Below, in pieces: positions 8,011 to 16,340 of a stretch of 64,000 nucleotides of DNA. Position 1 is the stretch's first letter. Each line of letters opens with the position of its first letter. The DNA comes from Microtetraspora sp. NBRC 13810. GTDB lineage: Bacteria > Actinomycetota > Actinomycetes > Streptosporangiales > Streptosporangiaceae. The stretch spans positions 768,293 to 832,292 of the forward strand of contig NZ_BSRQ01000001.1 in assembly GCF_030268685.1 (NCBI RefSeq). Reading direction: 5' to 3'. The notes under the pieces are model-generated. The model had not been told where the DNA came from. It did not search any database and was given only the letters and a program-made list of their open reading frames with translations. The translations under genes and the position numbers were made by a program.

Positions 8011-8877
8011 TCAGACGCCGGCCCAGGCGAAGTCACCGCTCGCCTCGTCGTCCCACTTCTTGTGGTCGTCCTTCTTGTGGTCGTCCTTGTGGTGGTCGTC
8101 CTTGTGGTCCTCGAAGGACCACTTGTCGTCGTCGGACCACTTCTTCTCGCTGTGGAAGGACCACTTGTCGTCGTCCGACCAGTTCACGTGCGTGTCCTCG
8201 TCGACGACCTTGTTGTCGTCGTTGAACGACTTGTCGCTGTCCTTGTTGAAGGACTCGTCGAACTTGTTGTCGTCGTTGAAGGACTTGTCACTGTCCTTGT
8301 TGAAGGACTCGTCGATGTCCTTGTTGAAGGAGTTCTCGATGTCCTTGTTGAAGGTCTCCTTGTGGCAGGAGTTCTTGTAGTAGTTCTGCCGGTGGCAGGA
8401 GTCCTTGTAGAAGGAGCCCTTGTCGTGGGAGTCCTTGTTCAGAGAGTTCTTGTTGAACGACTCCTCGACTTCCACCGTCTTCTGGAAGGAATCCTCGATC
8501 TTCTTGTTGTTGAAGTCCTCGGCCGTCTTGTTGAACGACTCCTCGACCTTCTTGTTGTTGAAGTCCTGGGCCGTCTTGTTGAAGGAGTCCTCGATCTCGA
8601 CCTTCTTGTTGAGGAAGTCCTCGGCCTTCTTGAAGGAGTCGTGGTTGTTGCAGTGGCTGCCGGGCTTCTTCTCGTCGGCGTACTCGTAGATCTTGGACGC
8701 CCACTTGTCGCCGGTGTTGACGTTGGTCACACCGCACAGGTAGATGTGGTAAAGCACGTGCACGTTCGGGGGATTACCCTCGACCGGTCCGACCGGGGTC
8801 GAAGAGGCATATGCCTGGGCGCAGCTCATACCCAGGGCGGTCGCCAGCGCACCGGCGGTAACGATCTTCTTAATCAT
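8011..8877 (-). CDS. Large secreted member of the Cys-pair family with repetitive His/Asp/Lys-rich extension (288 aa)
   Basis: Signal peptide to residue 24 (AQAYA), then the family module: VHVLYHIYLC, GVTNVNTGD, and SHC, with 27 residues between the two cysteines. After this follows a ~210-residue low-complexity chain. First come about twelve copies of a five-residue unit close to [DE]SFNK. A middle patch has two more Cys (DSC-H, NSC-H). Next is NWSDDDKWSF twice in variant form, then runs of HKDD and KKDD, and a hydrophobic end DFAWAGV. The extension is highly charged and could bind metal or form an extended fibre (inference). Heavy AAG/AAC/GAC use contrasts with neighbours. Start ATG 8877 has ATGGAG at 10 nt, as in member 1. 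Function unknown. Confidence 0.85.
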   Translation of the reverse strand: MIKKIVTAGALATALGMSCAQAYASSTPVGPVEGNPPNVHVLYHIYLCGVTNVNTGDKWASKIYEYADEKKPGSHCNNHDSFKKAEDFLNKKVEIEDSFNKTAQDFNNKKVEESFNKTAEDFNNKKIEDSFQKTVEVEESFNKNSLNKDSHDKGSFYKDSCHRQNYYKNSCHKETFNKDIENSFNKDIDESFNKDSDKSFNDDNKFDESFNKDSDKSFNDDNKVVDEDTHVNWSDDDKWSFHSEKKWSDDDKWSFEDHKDDHHKDDHKKDDHKKWDDEASGDFAWAGV

Positions 8878-9169
8878 TCTGGTGCAACTCCATGAATCGC
8901 GCTCTTCAGACGGGATTTGATCGCATCCAAGGGGATCAATCGACCCGCCATATCGACTTCCGTCGTCATCAATACCGCTCTGCCGTATAGGGCAAACGAG
9001 GGCAGCCATTTACCGGGTACGAGTCTCTTGCTACCTGTTTGCGTGGCGAGGGATTTGACTTGAGCGCTCTAGACATGTTGATCAATCAATGTCCCGAATG
9101 GGGATGTTTGTCCAGCCGCTCAGCAGTCCACGGCACAGCCGGGCGCCGGGTGACGATAACGTCGGGAAC
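8878..9169. other. Divergent intergenic region
   Basis: Holds the leaders of the large secreted protein (minus) and the methyltransferase (plus). It is AT-richer than the genome. I find no convincing paired promoter hexamers, and the TTTCTTTAA box of the neighbouring small genes is absent. Confidence 0.4.
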
Positions 9170-10639
9170 ATGAACCTTGACACATTTCTTGAGCTCCTGA
9201 CCGACCACGGGCAGCGGGCCCTGGCCGAAGCCGGGGAACTCGTGTCGAGGACCGATCCGGTGACCGCCGCGAGCACCCTGCGCCGCTCCCATCCGGCCGA
9301 TCTGACCTCGGCCGCGCTGGTCCAGGCGGGCCTGCGGGCGCGGGCGGCGGCGAAGTTCGGCGCCGACGCCGCCCGCATGTACTTCACCCCGGCCGGCCTG
9401 GAACAGGCCACCCGCCCCGAGGTCGCCGCCCACCGTGCCCGCCGCCTCTCCGCCTCAGGCGCCCCCCACCCCTCCGCCTCCGGCCCCTCGCAAACCCCCA
9501 CCTCCGGCGCCCCCCGAACCCCCGCCTCCGGGGCCCCGCGATCCGCCGACCGCTCCACCCCCGACCGTGACATGACCGGCACCGCCCCCGACCGTGACAT
9601 GACCGGCACCGCCCCCGACCGTGACATGACCGGCTCCGCCCCCGGCCGTGAGGTGACCGGCTCCGGGCCGCGGGTCGCCGACCTGTGCTGCGGCATCGGC
9701 GGCGACGTGATCGAGCTGGCCAGGGCAGGTTGCGCGGTGGACGCGGCCGATCGCGACCCGCTGACCGCGGCGGTCGCCGCGGCGAACGCCGATGCCCTGG
9801 GCCTCTCGGCGCGCGCCCGGATCCGTACGGCGAGCGCGGAGGACGCCGACCCGGGCGACTACGACGTGGTCTTCCTCGACCCGGCCCGGCGCGTCTCCGG
9901 CAGGCGGGTGTTCGACCCGCTGGCCTACTCCCCCACGCTGCCGGAGGCGCTGGCGCTGGCCGGGGCGGCGCCGGGCGCGTGCCTCAAGGTCGCACCCGGC
10001 CTGCCGTACGAGTTCGTGCCGGCCGGGGCGGAGGCCGAGTGGGTCTCCTACCGGGGGGAGGTCAAGGAGGCGGCGCTCTGGCTGGGGACGCTCGCGGGCG
10101 GCACGGGCGCCGCGGACGGATGGGACGGCACGGGCGGCGAGCCGTTCACCCGCAGGGCGACGCTGCTGCCCTCGGGGGAGACGCTGGTGGCCGATCCGCG
10201 GCTCGGGCCCGCGGAGCACGGCAAGGCGGGCAGATACCTCTACGAGCCCGACGGCGCCGCCATCCGGGCGCACCTGGTGGCGGAGGTGGCGGCGATGGTG
10301 CGCGGGCGGCTGCTCGACCCGCACATCGCGTACATCACCGCGGACGATCGCGTCTCCACCCCGTGGGCGTCATGCTACGAAATAGTGGAAATGATGCCCT
10401 TTTCCGGTAAGCGATTGCGGGCCGCACTGAGAGAACGGGGTGTCGGCAACGTCACCCTGAAGAAGCGCGGCTCCGCCGTGGACATCGAGCGCCTGCGGAA
10501 GGACCTCAAACTATCCGGGGACAATTCGCTCGTCGTGGTCTTGACTCGCATCTCGGACAAACCAATCGCACTGCTTTGCGAACCGATGTCCTCCCTTGAG
10601 CAAAGCAGTACCCAGTTAAACGGGACAATCTCCCGTTAA
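9170..10639 (+). CDS. Class I SAM-dependent methyltransferase with THUMP-like C-terminal domain
   Basis: A predicted S-adenosylmethionine methyltransferase of ~489 aa, probably acting on RNA. An N-terminal helical region is followed by a ~55-residue Pro/Ser/Thr-rich linker, then the Rossmann fold: VADLCCGIGGD (motif I, SAM binding), AADRDPLT (acidic end of strand 2) and VVFLDPARR (motif IV position). The C-terminus (YEIVEMMPFSGKRLRAAL, VTLKKRG) matches the THUMP-like domain of this actinobacterial family as I know it. Start ATG 9170 (MNLDTFLELL) is chosen over ATG 9089, which adds atypical residues; neither has a strong ribosome binding site. The linker contains 27-bp tandem repeats. Substrate unknown. 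Confidence 0.8.
   Translation: MNLDTFLELLTDHGQRALAEAGELVSRTDPVTAASTLRRSHPADLTSAALVQAGLRARAAAKFGADAARMYFTPAGLEQATRPEVAAHRARRLSASGAPHPSASGPSQTPTSGAPRTPASGAPRSADRSTPDRDMTGTAPDRDMTGTAPDRDMTGSAPGREVTGSGPRVADLCCGIGGDVIELARAGCAVDAADRDPLTAAVAAANADALGLSARARIRTASAEDADPGDYDVVFLDPARRVSGRRVFDPLAYSPTLPEALALAGAAPGACLKVAPGLPYEFVPAGAEAEWVSYRGEVKEAALWLGTLAGGTGAADGWDGTGGEPFTRRATLLPSGETLVADPRLGPAEHGKAGRYLYEPDGAAIRAHLVAEVAAMVRGRLLDPHIAYITADDRVSTPWASCYEIVEMMPFSGKRLRAALRERGVGNVTLKKRGSAVDIERLRKDLKLSGDNSLVVVLTRISDKPIALLCEPMSSLEQSSTQLNGTISR
9559..9660 (+). repeat. 27-bp tandem repeats in the methyltransferase gene
   Basis: About three and a half copies of a 27-nt unit encoding PDRDMTGTA. The first copies differ by only one or two bases; the last (GREVTG) is diverged. 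Nine-codon periodicity keeps the frame, so copy number can change without breaking the gene. Confidence 0.85.
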
Positions 10640-10803
10640 TCATGGCCTTTTCCATTACTGGTGTACGCCCTACCCCACGACGGCTAAAGTCTTGGGCCAC
10701 GGGCCTTTCCCGTTGTTTCATTGCCGGCGGGCGTCCTCGGCTTCGATGATCGCGATCATCCCACCGGTGCGCCGCCCGCCGTCGGCGAGTGAAGGAGCTT
10801 CCG

Positions 10804-12279
10804 GTGGATCACTCCAACCGCACCCTGCTCCAAGCGGGCAGCCAGACCGCCATATCGGACCGCATGCGCGAGCTGCTCGCGCGCGCGGCCCAGGACCATG
10901 TGTACGAGCAGCGCACGCAGGGCGCGGTCCTCGACGAGATCCGCCAGCGGCTGGAAGGCATGGAGTGGCTGCTCCGCGAGGTGCGCGAGCGCGAGCTGGG
11001 CGGGCTCAGCGGGTCGCTGGACACCGTGACGGGCAAGCTCGACGAGATCAGCACCCGGCCGCCCGAGTGGGCCGAGGGGCTCGCGCAGCATGTCGAGGCC
11101 GTCCGCGACCACGTGGACACGGTGGGCGACACGGTGCGTGCCGTCGGCGACCGGGTCGACTCCGTCGGCCACCAGGTCACCCCGGTCTCCGAGCTGCCCA
11201 GCCTGTGGGCGGACGTCAGCGCGGTCAGCGAGAGCATGGACTCCGCGCTGGCCAGGCTGCAGACGATCGTCGAGGGCACCGTCGGCATCTCCGAGCGCAT
11301 CGGCGAGTTCGCCAGGCACCTCGGCCACCTTCAGGAGAGCGTCGACTCCGCGACCCAGCGCTTCTCCCGCCTGGACAAGTCGGTGACCGACCTCACCGCG
11401 CGCACCGTGCGGGTGGAGGAGGGCCTGCACGGCCTGGCCGCCCGGCTGGACGAGTCGGCCGCCACGATCTCCGGGCACCTCGACGAGCGGCTCGGCCGCG
11501 TGCTGGAGGAGCGCCTGGACGACGCGCTCGGCAGGATGGACTCCCGGCTGACCGGCGTCGACACCGGCATCGCCGAGCTGGGCGGCCGGGTCGGCGGCAT
11601 GGACGCCAAGCTCTCCGGCCTGGACGCCGGGCTGAGTGAGGTGGACGAGCGGCTGGGCGGTCAGGCGCAGCGGATCGACGCGCTCGGCGAGCGGATGGAG
11701 AGCCGGTTCACCGCGCTCGACGGCCGGGTGGACAGCCGCTTCACCACGCTCGACGAGCGGCTCACCGTGGTGGACACCCGGGTGGGCACCGTGGACGGGC
11801 GGGTCGTGGAGGCGTCGGTGCACCACGACGACCGGCTCGACATCCTCGACGGCCGGCTGGAGGAGGTGGAGAGCGCGCTCGCCGGGCGGCTCGACGGCCT
11901 CGACGGCCGGCTCACCACCCTGTCGGCGCACGCCGAGGCGGCCACCGAGCACCTGGAGGCGGTGGACGACCGGGTGGAGGCGGTCAACCAGCGGATCGGC
12001 CAGCTCCCCGCCGCGCTCAACATCCGGGAGCGGGTCGGCGAGCTGCTCGCCGCACAGAGCGACGACCACACCAAGCGCTTCGACGCGCTCGGCGAGGCGG
12101 CCGGGGCGCTCATGGACGCGGTCCGCGACCGTCCCGACGCCGAGCGGCTCACCGAGGCGCTGAGCCAGATCGTGGTGCCGGCGCACGCCGACCTCACGCG
12201 CCGACTCGGCGCCCTGGAGGAGACCATGCTCGCCCTCGCCGAAGCGCTGCTGCGCCCCGTGCGCGCCGGCAAGGACTGA
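10804..12279 (+). CDS. Long coiled-coil protein of unknown function (491 aa)
   Basis: Soluble, no signal peptide or membrane segment. From about residue 45 to the end it is almost continuous heptad-like sequence. The densest part (about 200-390) has tandem LDxRLxxLD-type units (MDSRLTGVDTGIAELGGRV, LDGRVDSRFTTLDERL, LDGRLEEVESALAGRL). Such patterns form long rods and are seen in scaffold, polar-growth or DNA-organising proteins, but no specific family is recognised. Start GTG 10804 is supported by AAGGAG at 10792-10797 with a 6-nt spacer. It stands alone, convergent to tsaD with a 21-bp gap. Some sequence resembles tail-fibre coiled coils, but no phage genes are nearby. Confidence 0.8.
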   Translation: MDHSNRTLLQAGSQTAISDRMRELLARAAQDHVYEQRTQGAVLDEIRQRLEGMEWLLREVRERELGGLSGSLDTVTGKLDEISTRPPEWAEGLAQHVEAVRDHVDTVGDTVRAVGDRVDSVGHQVTPVSELPSLWADVSAVSESMDSALARLQTIVEGTVGISERIGEFARHLGHLQESVDSATQRFSRLDKSVTDLTARTVRVEEGLHGLAARLDESAATISGHLDERLGRVLEERLDDALGRMDSRLTGVDTGIAELGGRVGGMDAKLSGLDAGLSEVDERLGGQAQRIDALGERMESRFTALDGRVDSRFTTLDERLTVVDTRVGTVDGRVVEASVHHDDRLDILDGRLEEVESALAGRLDGLDGRLTTLSAHAEAATEHLEAVDDRVEAVNQRIGQLPAALNIRERVGELLAAQSDDHTKRFDALGEAAGALMDAVRDRPDAERLTEALSQIVVPAHADLTRRLGALEETMLALAEALLRPVRAGKD

Positions 12280-12300
12280 CCGCGCCTCCCGGCGGCCGGC

Positions 12301-13332
12301 TCACACGTTGACGACGGTGACCGGCAGGGAGGAGTCGGCGGGCAGGTCGAGCGCGGAGGGGGTCACTCCGGCGGCCACCAGGTCGGCGCCCAACGCGGCC
12401 ACCATCGCGCCGTTGTCCGTGCACAGTCCCGGCCGGGGCACGCGGAGCCGTACGCCGGCGGCGTCGCAGCGCTCCTGGGCCAGGGCGCGCAGCCGCGAGT
12501 TGGCCGCCACGCCGCCGCCGATGAGCAGATCCTGCACGCCGTGCTCGCGGCAGGCCGTGAGCGCCTTGCGGGTCAGCACGTCCACCACCGCCTCCTGGAA
12601 GGAGGCCGCGACGTCCGGCACGTGGATGGACTCCCCGGCCTTCTCCCTGGCCTCCACCCAGCGGGCGACCGCCGTCTTCAGCCCGGAGAAGGAGAAGTCG
12701 AGCGTGCCGTCGTCGTACTTGCCGCGCGGGAAGGCGATCGCCGTGCCCGAGCCCTCGCGGGCGGCGCGGTCGATGTGCGGGCCGCCGGGGAACGGCAGGC
12801 CGAGCACCCTGGCGACCTTGTCGAACGCCTCGCCCGCCGCGTCGTCCACGGTCGAGCCGAGCGGGATCACGTCACGGGCGACGTCGGGCACCAGCAGCAG
12901 CGAGGAGTGCCCGCCGGAGACCAGCATGGCGATGGCCGGCTTGGGCAGCGGGCCGTGTTCGAGCTGGTCCACGGCGACGTGCGCGGCCAGGTGGTTGACG
13001 CCGTAGACCGGCACGCCGAGGCCCAGCGCGTAAGCCTTCGCGGCGGCGACGCCGACCAGCAGCGCGCCCGCGAGCCCGGGGCCGGCGGTGACCGCGATCG
13101 CGTCGATGTCGGCGAACCGCAGCCCGGCCTGCTCCAGCGCGCGCTCCACGGTGGGGGTCATCGCCTCCAGGTGCGCGCGCGAGGCCACCTCCGGCACCAC
13201 GCCGCCGTACCGCGCGTGCTCCTCCACGCTGGAGGCGATCGTGTTGGCCAGCAGGGTGTGGCCGCGGACGATGCCGACGCCGGTCTCGTCGCAGGAGGTC
13301 TCGATGCCGAGCACCAGAGGTTCGTCAGCCAT
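12301..13332 (-). CDS. tsaD: tRNA N6-adenosine threonylcarbamoyltransferase TsaD
   Basis: Transfers the threonylcarbamoyl group to A37 of ANN-decoding tRNAs (t6A), with TsaB and TsaE. 343 aa, full length. [15 protein letters not shown] opens the ASKHA fold; the metal ligands are seen in NHLAAH (H114, H118); [10 protein letters not shown] and the C-terminal CTDNGAMVA loop are present. Last gene of the tsaB-rimI-tsaD group; its ATG overlaps the rimI end by 8 bp, so translation is probably coupled. Confidence 0.97.
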   Translation of the reverse strand: MADEPLVLGIETSCDETGVGIVRGHTLLANTIASSVEEHARYGGVVPEVASRAHLEAMTPTVERALEQAGLRFADIDAIAVTAGPGLAGALLVGVAAAKAYALGLGVPVYGVNHLAAHVAVDQLEHGPLPKPAIAMLVSGGHSSLLLVPDVARDVIPLGSTVDDAAGEAFDKVARVLGLPFPGGPHIDRAAREGSGTAIAFPRGKYDDGTLDFSFSGLKTAVARWVEAREKAGESIHVPDVAASFQEAVVDVLTRKALTACREHGVQDLLIGGGVAANSRLRALAQERCDAAGVRLRVPRPGLCTDNGAMVAALGADLVAAGVTPSALDLPADSSLPVTVVNV

Positions 13333-13786
13333 TGAGCTTCCTCACCATCATGATCGCGTCGGTGCCGTCGTCGTAGTAACCGCGCCGGACACCGATCCTC
13401 TCGAATCCGTAGTGGTCGTAGACCGCGCGTGCCTGCGGGTTGTCCGCCCGCACCTCCAGGAAGACCGCGTCGACGCTCCTGCGCCCGGCCTCGGCCAGCA
13501 GCTCGGTCAGCAGCGCGCCGCCGATGCCGGTCCCCTGGTGCTCGGCCAGGACCGCGATGGTCTGCACGTCGGCCTGGTCGCCGGCGGCGGCCAGGCCGGC
13601 GTATCCGACGATCTTCCCGGCCACCGTGGCCACCACGTAGTGCCGGGTGCGCGGCTGGTCGGCCAGCTCGCCGCGGAGCATGCCCTCGCTCCACGCGTCC
13701 AGCGGAAAGGTGCTCTCCTCGATCGCCAGCACCGCGGGCAGGTCGTCGAAGGTCATCCCGCGCAGGACCACGCCGCCGGGCGTCAC
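13325..13786 (-). CDS. rimI: Ribosomal protein S18-alanine N-acetyltransferase RimI
   Basis: GNAT-fold acetyltransferase, ~153 aa. Acetyl-CoA loop is seen in [15 protein letters not shown] (Q/R-x-x-G-x-G/A pattern) and the C-terminal part has [20 protein letters not shown] and ER.GVRRGYY, all typical of RimI. Start GTG 13786 overlaps the tsaB stop (GTGA), and the end overlaps tsaD by 8 bp. The position between tsaB and tsaD is conserved in actinobacteria and supports the name over other GNATs. Confidence 0.9.
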   Translation of the reverse strand: MTPGGVVLRGMTFDDLPAVLAIEESTFPLDAWSEGMLRGELADQPRTRHYVVATVAGKIVGYAGLAAAGDQADVQTIAVLAEHQGTGIGGALLTELLAEAGRRSVDAVFLEVRADNPQARAVYDHYGFERIGVRRGYYDDGTDAIMMVRKLNG

Positions 13787-14436
13787 GCCGTCACCCGTTT
13801 CGGGGCGCCGGGCACCCTGGCGTCGGGGCGGCGCAGGTAGATCGGCAGCGGGGCGGGGAGCTCGGCGCCGGCCGCCAGCCGCTCGGCGGCCAGCGCGGCC
13901 AGCGCGCCCGCCGACGGGTACTCCGGCGCGCCCGCGACGATCCGCTCCTCGCCGAGGATCCCGGCGTAGAGCCGCGCGCCCGCGCCCACCAGCGGCAGCC
14001 CCGCGGGCAGTTCGCCCGGCAGGTCCACCGCGGGCCCGGACAGGCGGGTGCGGGAGTCGGCGTAGCGCGCCCAGAAGACTTCTTTGCGGCGGGCGTCGGT
14101 GGCGACGACGAACGGCTCCGACAGCCCGCTGCCGTAGGCGACCGCGTCGAGGGTGCACACGCCGTACGCCGGGACGCCGAGGGCGGTGGCCAGCGCCTGG
14201 GCGGTGACCAGGCCGACGCGCAGCCCCGTGTAGGGGCCGGGGCCGGAGCCCGCGACGACGGCGGTGACCTCGTCCAGCGCCGCGCCGCAGGCGCGCAGCA
14301 CCTCCTGGACGGCGGGCGCGAGCAGCTCGCCGTGGCGGCGCGCGTCGACGGTGGTGGACTCCGCGAGCACCCGCTCGCCGTCGTGCAGCGCGGCGGTCAC
14401 AGCGGGGGTCGCGGTATCAAAGGCCAGGACCAGCAC
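13783..14436 (-). CDS. tsaB: t6A biosynthesis protein TsaB
   Basis: Non-catalytic partner of TsaD, ~217 aa. VLAFDTATPAVTAAL at the start and GSGPGPYTGLRVGLVTAQALA are the family signatures of this degraded ASKHA fold. Start GTG 14436 is the only reasonable initiation codon before LAFDTAT. 4-bp overlap with rimI. In many actinobacteria tsaE lies directly upstream; here a sortase and a lipoprotein separate them. Confidence 0.93.
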   Translation of the reverse strand: MLVLAFDTATPAVTAALHDGERVLAESTTVDARRHGELLAPAVQEVLRACGAALDEVTAVVAGSGPGPYTGLRVGLVTAQALATALGVPAYGVCTLDAVAYGSGLSEPFVVATDARRKEVFWARYADSRTRLSGPAVDLPGELPAGLPLVGAGARLYAGILGEERIVAGAPEYPSAGALAALAAERLAAGAELPAPLPIYLRRPDARVPGAPKRVTA

Positions 14437-14491
14437 GAACGCCAAGCCTAGCCGGTCCTGACCACCACCCGGTCTCTTCCGCCCCCGGCGG

Positions 14492-15055
14492 TCAGCGGGC
14501 CGGGGCGACCATGGAGGCGTAGACGATGACGTTGTCGCGGTACTGGTGGTCGGACCAGTCGAAGGTGCCGCCGCAGGTGACGAGGCGCAGACCCTCGTCC
14601 ACGTAGACGCGGCGGGCGGGGAAGTCGTTCTTGTGCACCTGCTCCACCGAGTCGACCTGGTACTCCGCCACCTTGCCGTCACTGCGCTCGACCCGGATCT
14701 TCTGACCCTTGCGCATGTGCTTGAGCCGGTAGAAGACGGCGGGCGCGGTCTTGGTGTCCACATGCCCGATGATCACCGAGGCGCCCTCGTCGCCGGGCAC
14801 CGCGCTGTGCTCGAACCACCCCGCCGTCTTCGGCTTCTCGTACGGCGGGAGCTCGACCTCGCCGTCGTCGGTCATGCCGAGCTTCATCAGCGGCGCCTCC
14901 AGTTTGAGCGCCGGGATGTCCAGGCTGCGCGGCACGACCGAGGCCCGGGCCGGCGTCTCGGCGTCATCCGTCGTGTTGGACCTGACGGCGACCAGGATGA
15001 AGCCGGTGATCACACCCGCGACGACGATCCTGGTCCACCCGGAGGAACCTGCCAT
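14492..15055 (-). CDS. Class F-type sortase
   Basis: Membrane-anchored cysteine transpeptidase, 187 aa, with a single N-terminal hydrophobic helix (about residues 8-25) and the catalytic domain outside the cell. The catalytic set is visible: His in IIGHVDT, Cys in LVTCGG, Arg in HQYRDNVIV. Class F enzymes of actinobacteria typically have this compact size and the short Asp/Ser region DIPALKLEAPL before the beta-barrel. It follows the lipoprotein gene by 9 bp on the same strand, so that protein is its likely partner or substrate, although that protein lacks LPxTG. Confidence 0.88.
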   Translation of the reverse strand: MAGSSGWTRIVVAGVITGFILVAVRSNTTDDAETPARASVVPRSLDIPALKLEAPLMKLGMTDDGEVELPPYEKPKTAGWFEHSAVPGDEGASVIIGHVDTKTAPAVFYRLKHMRKGQKIRVERSDGKVAEYQVDSVEQVHKNDFPARRVYVDEGLRLVTCGGTFDWSDHQYRDNVIVYASMVAPAR

Positions 15056-15064
15056 GCCGTGGAC

Positions 15065-15724
15065 TCAGGACCGGCGGCGCCGTACGACGGCGACCGCGAC
15101 GCCGCCCGCCAGGACGGCGGCGATCGCGAGCCCGGCCGGGTTCATGCCGGACTCCTCCTGCGGGCCACTGGCCGCGGTGCCGCCGCCGCCGGCGCGGGGC
15201 GCCCTGGTGGGCACGACCGAGGGCTCGGCCGCGACCCGGAGCCGCGCGGTGCCGGAGTCGTTGGTGCCCTCGCAGCGCACCTCCACGTCGTAGGTGCCGC
15301 GATCGGCGGTCCGCGACACGGTGGCCTCGCCGCGCACCCAGGGCAGCGGCGCCCCGGTGGCGGTGCCGGTCGGGGTGGCCGTGGGGGTGGGCGGGGGCAC
15401 CGGATCGAGGGTGACGGCCCGCAGGAAGGCGTCGGAGTTGGCGGTGCCGCTGAGGTCCGGGCCCGCGGTGGGCACCGGGCAGTTGGCGAGGACCCAGACC
15501 GAGGAACGCTCCCCGGCGATGACCCGGTCCGGGTTCAGCCGGACCTCGATCGGCTCGCGGGCCGCGCCGCTGGGATCGGCGGGGGCGGCAGGAGTGGTCG
15601 GCGCCCCCGAGGGGTTGCCCGTGCCCGCCTCCGCCGTGCATCCCGTGATGCCGAACACGGCGACGGCTCCTAGAACGGTCCCTAAAACCGCGACATGCCT
15701 GACCCTTGACACCGCGCGCTCCAT
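15065..15724 (-). CDS. Surface lipoprotein with C-terminal membrane helix, paired with sortase
   Basis: 219 aa. The N-terminal signal ends in a lipobox-like GITGC (Cys near residue 29), followed by a Thr/Pro/Gly linker. A central domain has Ig-like or adhesion-type strands (IEVRLNPDRVIAGERSSVWVLANC, GTYDVEVRCEG, with two Cys). The C-terminus is a Gly/Ser linker, a hydrophobic helix and RRRRS, laid out like a sortase-sorted protein but without an LPxTG-type motif. Anchoring at both ends would be unusual. Function unknown; the gene is adjacent to and probably cotranscribed with the sortase. Confidence 0.75.
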   Translation of the reverse strand: MERAVSRVRHVAVLGTVLGAVAVFGITGCTAEAGTGNPSGAPTTPAAPADPSGAAREPIEVRLNPDRVIAGERSSVWVLANCPVPTAGPDLSGTANSDAFLRAVTLDPVPPPTPTATPTGTATGAPLPWVRGEATVSRTADRGTYDVEVRCEGTNDSGTARLRVAAEPSVVPTRAPRAGGGGTAASGPQEESGMNPAGLAIAAVLAGGVAVAVVRRRRS

Positions 15725-15887
15725 TCACCGTCCGACCCGACCGCTTCTGACGAGATACCCAGAAAAATCAGGGCGACCCGCATCAAGCGATCTTCAATGT
15801 CGATGATCTATACCAAGTGGGACTGAGGTCAAGCGTGCCAGGATTCCGCCGGGAGCGACGGCGGAAAACGCAACTCTGGCCGGAGGT

Positions 15888-16340
15888 TCAGTTGACGGCG
15901 AGGTCGGACCAGCGGCGGCCGACGCCGCGCAGCCGTACGGTGCGCTCGTCGCCGTCTCCGGCGCGCTCGATGGAGATCTCCAGGCGGTCGTCGGCGAGCC
16001 CCTCGGCCAGGCCCTCGCCCCACTCGACGACGGTCACCGAGTCGTCCAGCGAGGCGTCCAGGTCGAGATCGTCCATCTCCAGCTCGCCGCCCAGCCGGTA
16101 GGCGTCCGCGTGCACGAGGGCCGGGCCGCCGGACAGCGACGGGTGCACCCGGGCGATCACGAAGGTCGGCGAGGTGATGGGGCCGCGCACCCTGAGGCCG
16201 TCGGCGAGGCCCTGGACCAGGGTGGTCTTGCCCGCGCCGAGCGGCCCGGACAGCACCACCAGGTCACCGGGTCCCAGCAGCCCGGCCAGCTCGGCGCCGA
16301 AGGCTTTCATCTCCTCGGCGGTGGCCACCGGTCTGGTCAT
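15888..16340 (-). CDS. tsaE: t6A biosynthesis ATPase TsaE
   Basis: P-loop ATPase that drives TsaB-TsaD turnover, 150 aa. Walker A is GPLGAGKTTLVQGLA (about residues 32-46), SPTFVI follows, and the Walker-B-like HADAYRL and VVEWGEGL segments are intact. The ATG overlaps the stop of the upstream alpha/beta hydrolase by 4 bp (ATGA), indicating an alr-hydrolase-tsaE transcript. Confidence 0.95.
   Translation of the reverse strand: MTRPVATAEEMKAFGAELAGLLGPGDLVVLSGPLGAGKTTLVQGLADGLRVRGPITSPTFVIARVHPSLSGGPALVHADAYRLGGELEMDDLDLDASLDDSVTVVEWGEGLAEGLADDRLEISIERAGDGDERTVRLRGVGRRWSDLAVN

Noticed and set aside
4341..8877. Cluster considered as chaplins
   Set aside because: Chaplins have a ~40-residue DUF320 domain with two Cys spaced differently and a GN-rich VGxxNPxxGNxC pattern. 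The C-x27-C spacing and CGN-IGDI core here do not match, and there is no LPxTG form.
4341..8877. Cluster considered as lantibiotic or RiPP precursors
   Set aside because: All have Sec signal peptides rather than RiPP leaders, and no modification or transport genes are adjacent.
10756..12186. Minus-strand 476-codon frame opposite the coiled-coil gene
   Set aside because: Antisense shadow of a repetitive gene; the plus frame has an AAGGAG ribosome binding site and heptad structure.
10804..12279. Coiled-coil gene as prophage tail fibre
   Set aside because: No other phage gene, integrase or attachment site in the surroundings; flanks are housekeeping genes.
15065..15724. LPxTG sorting motif in the surface lipoprotein
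   Set aside because: No LPxTG or close variant occurs before the C-terminal helix; only a Gly/Ser/Glu linker is seen.
14764..15728. Overlapping frames around the sortase and lipoprotein
   Set aside because: They are shadows; only the two frames with membrane signals, catalytic residues and 9-bp spacing are coherent.
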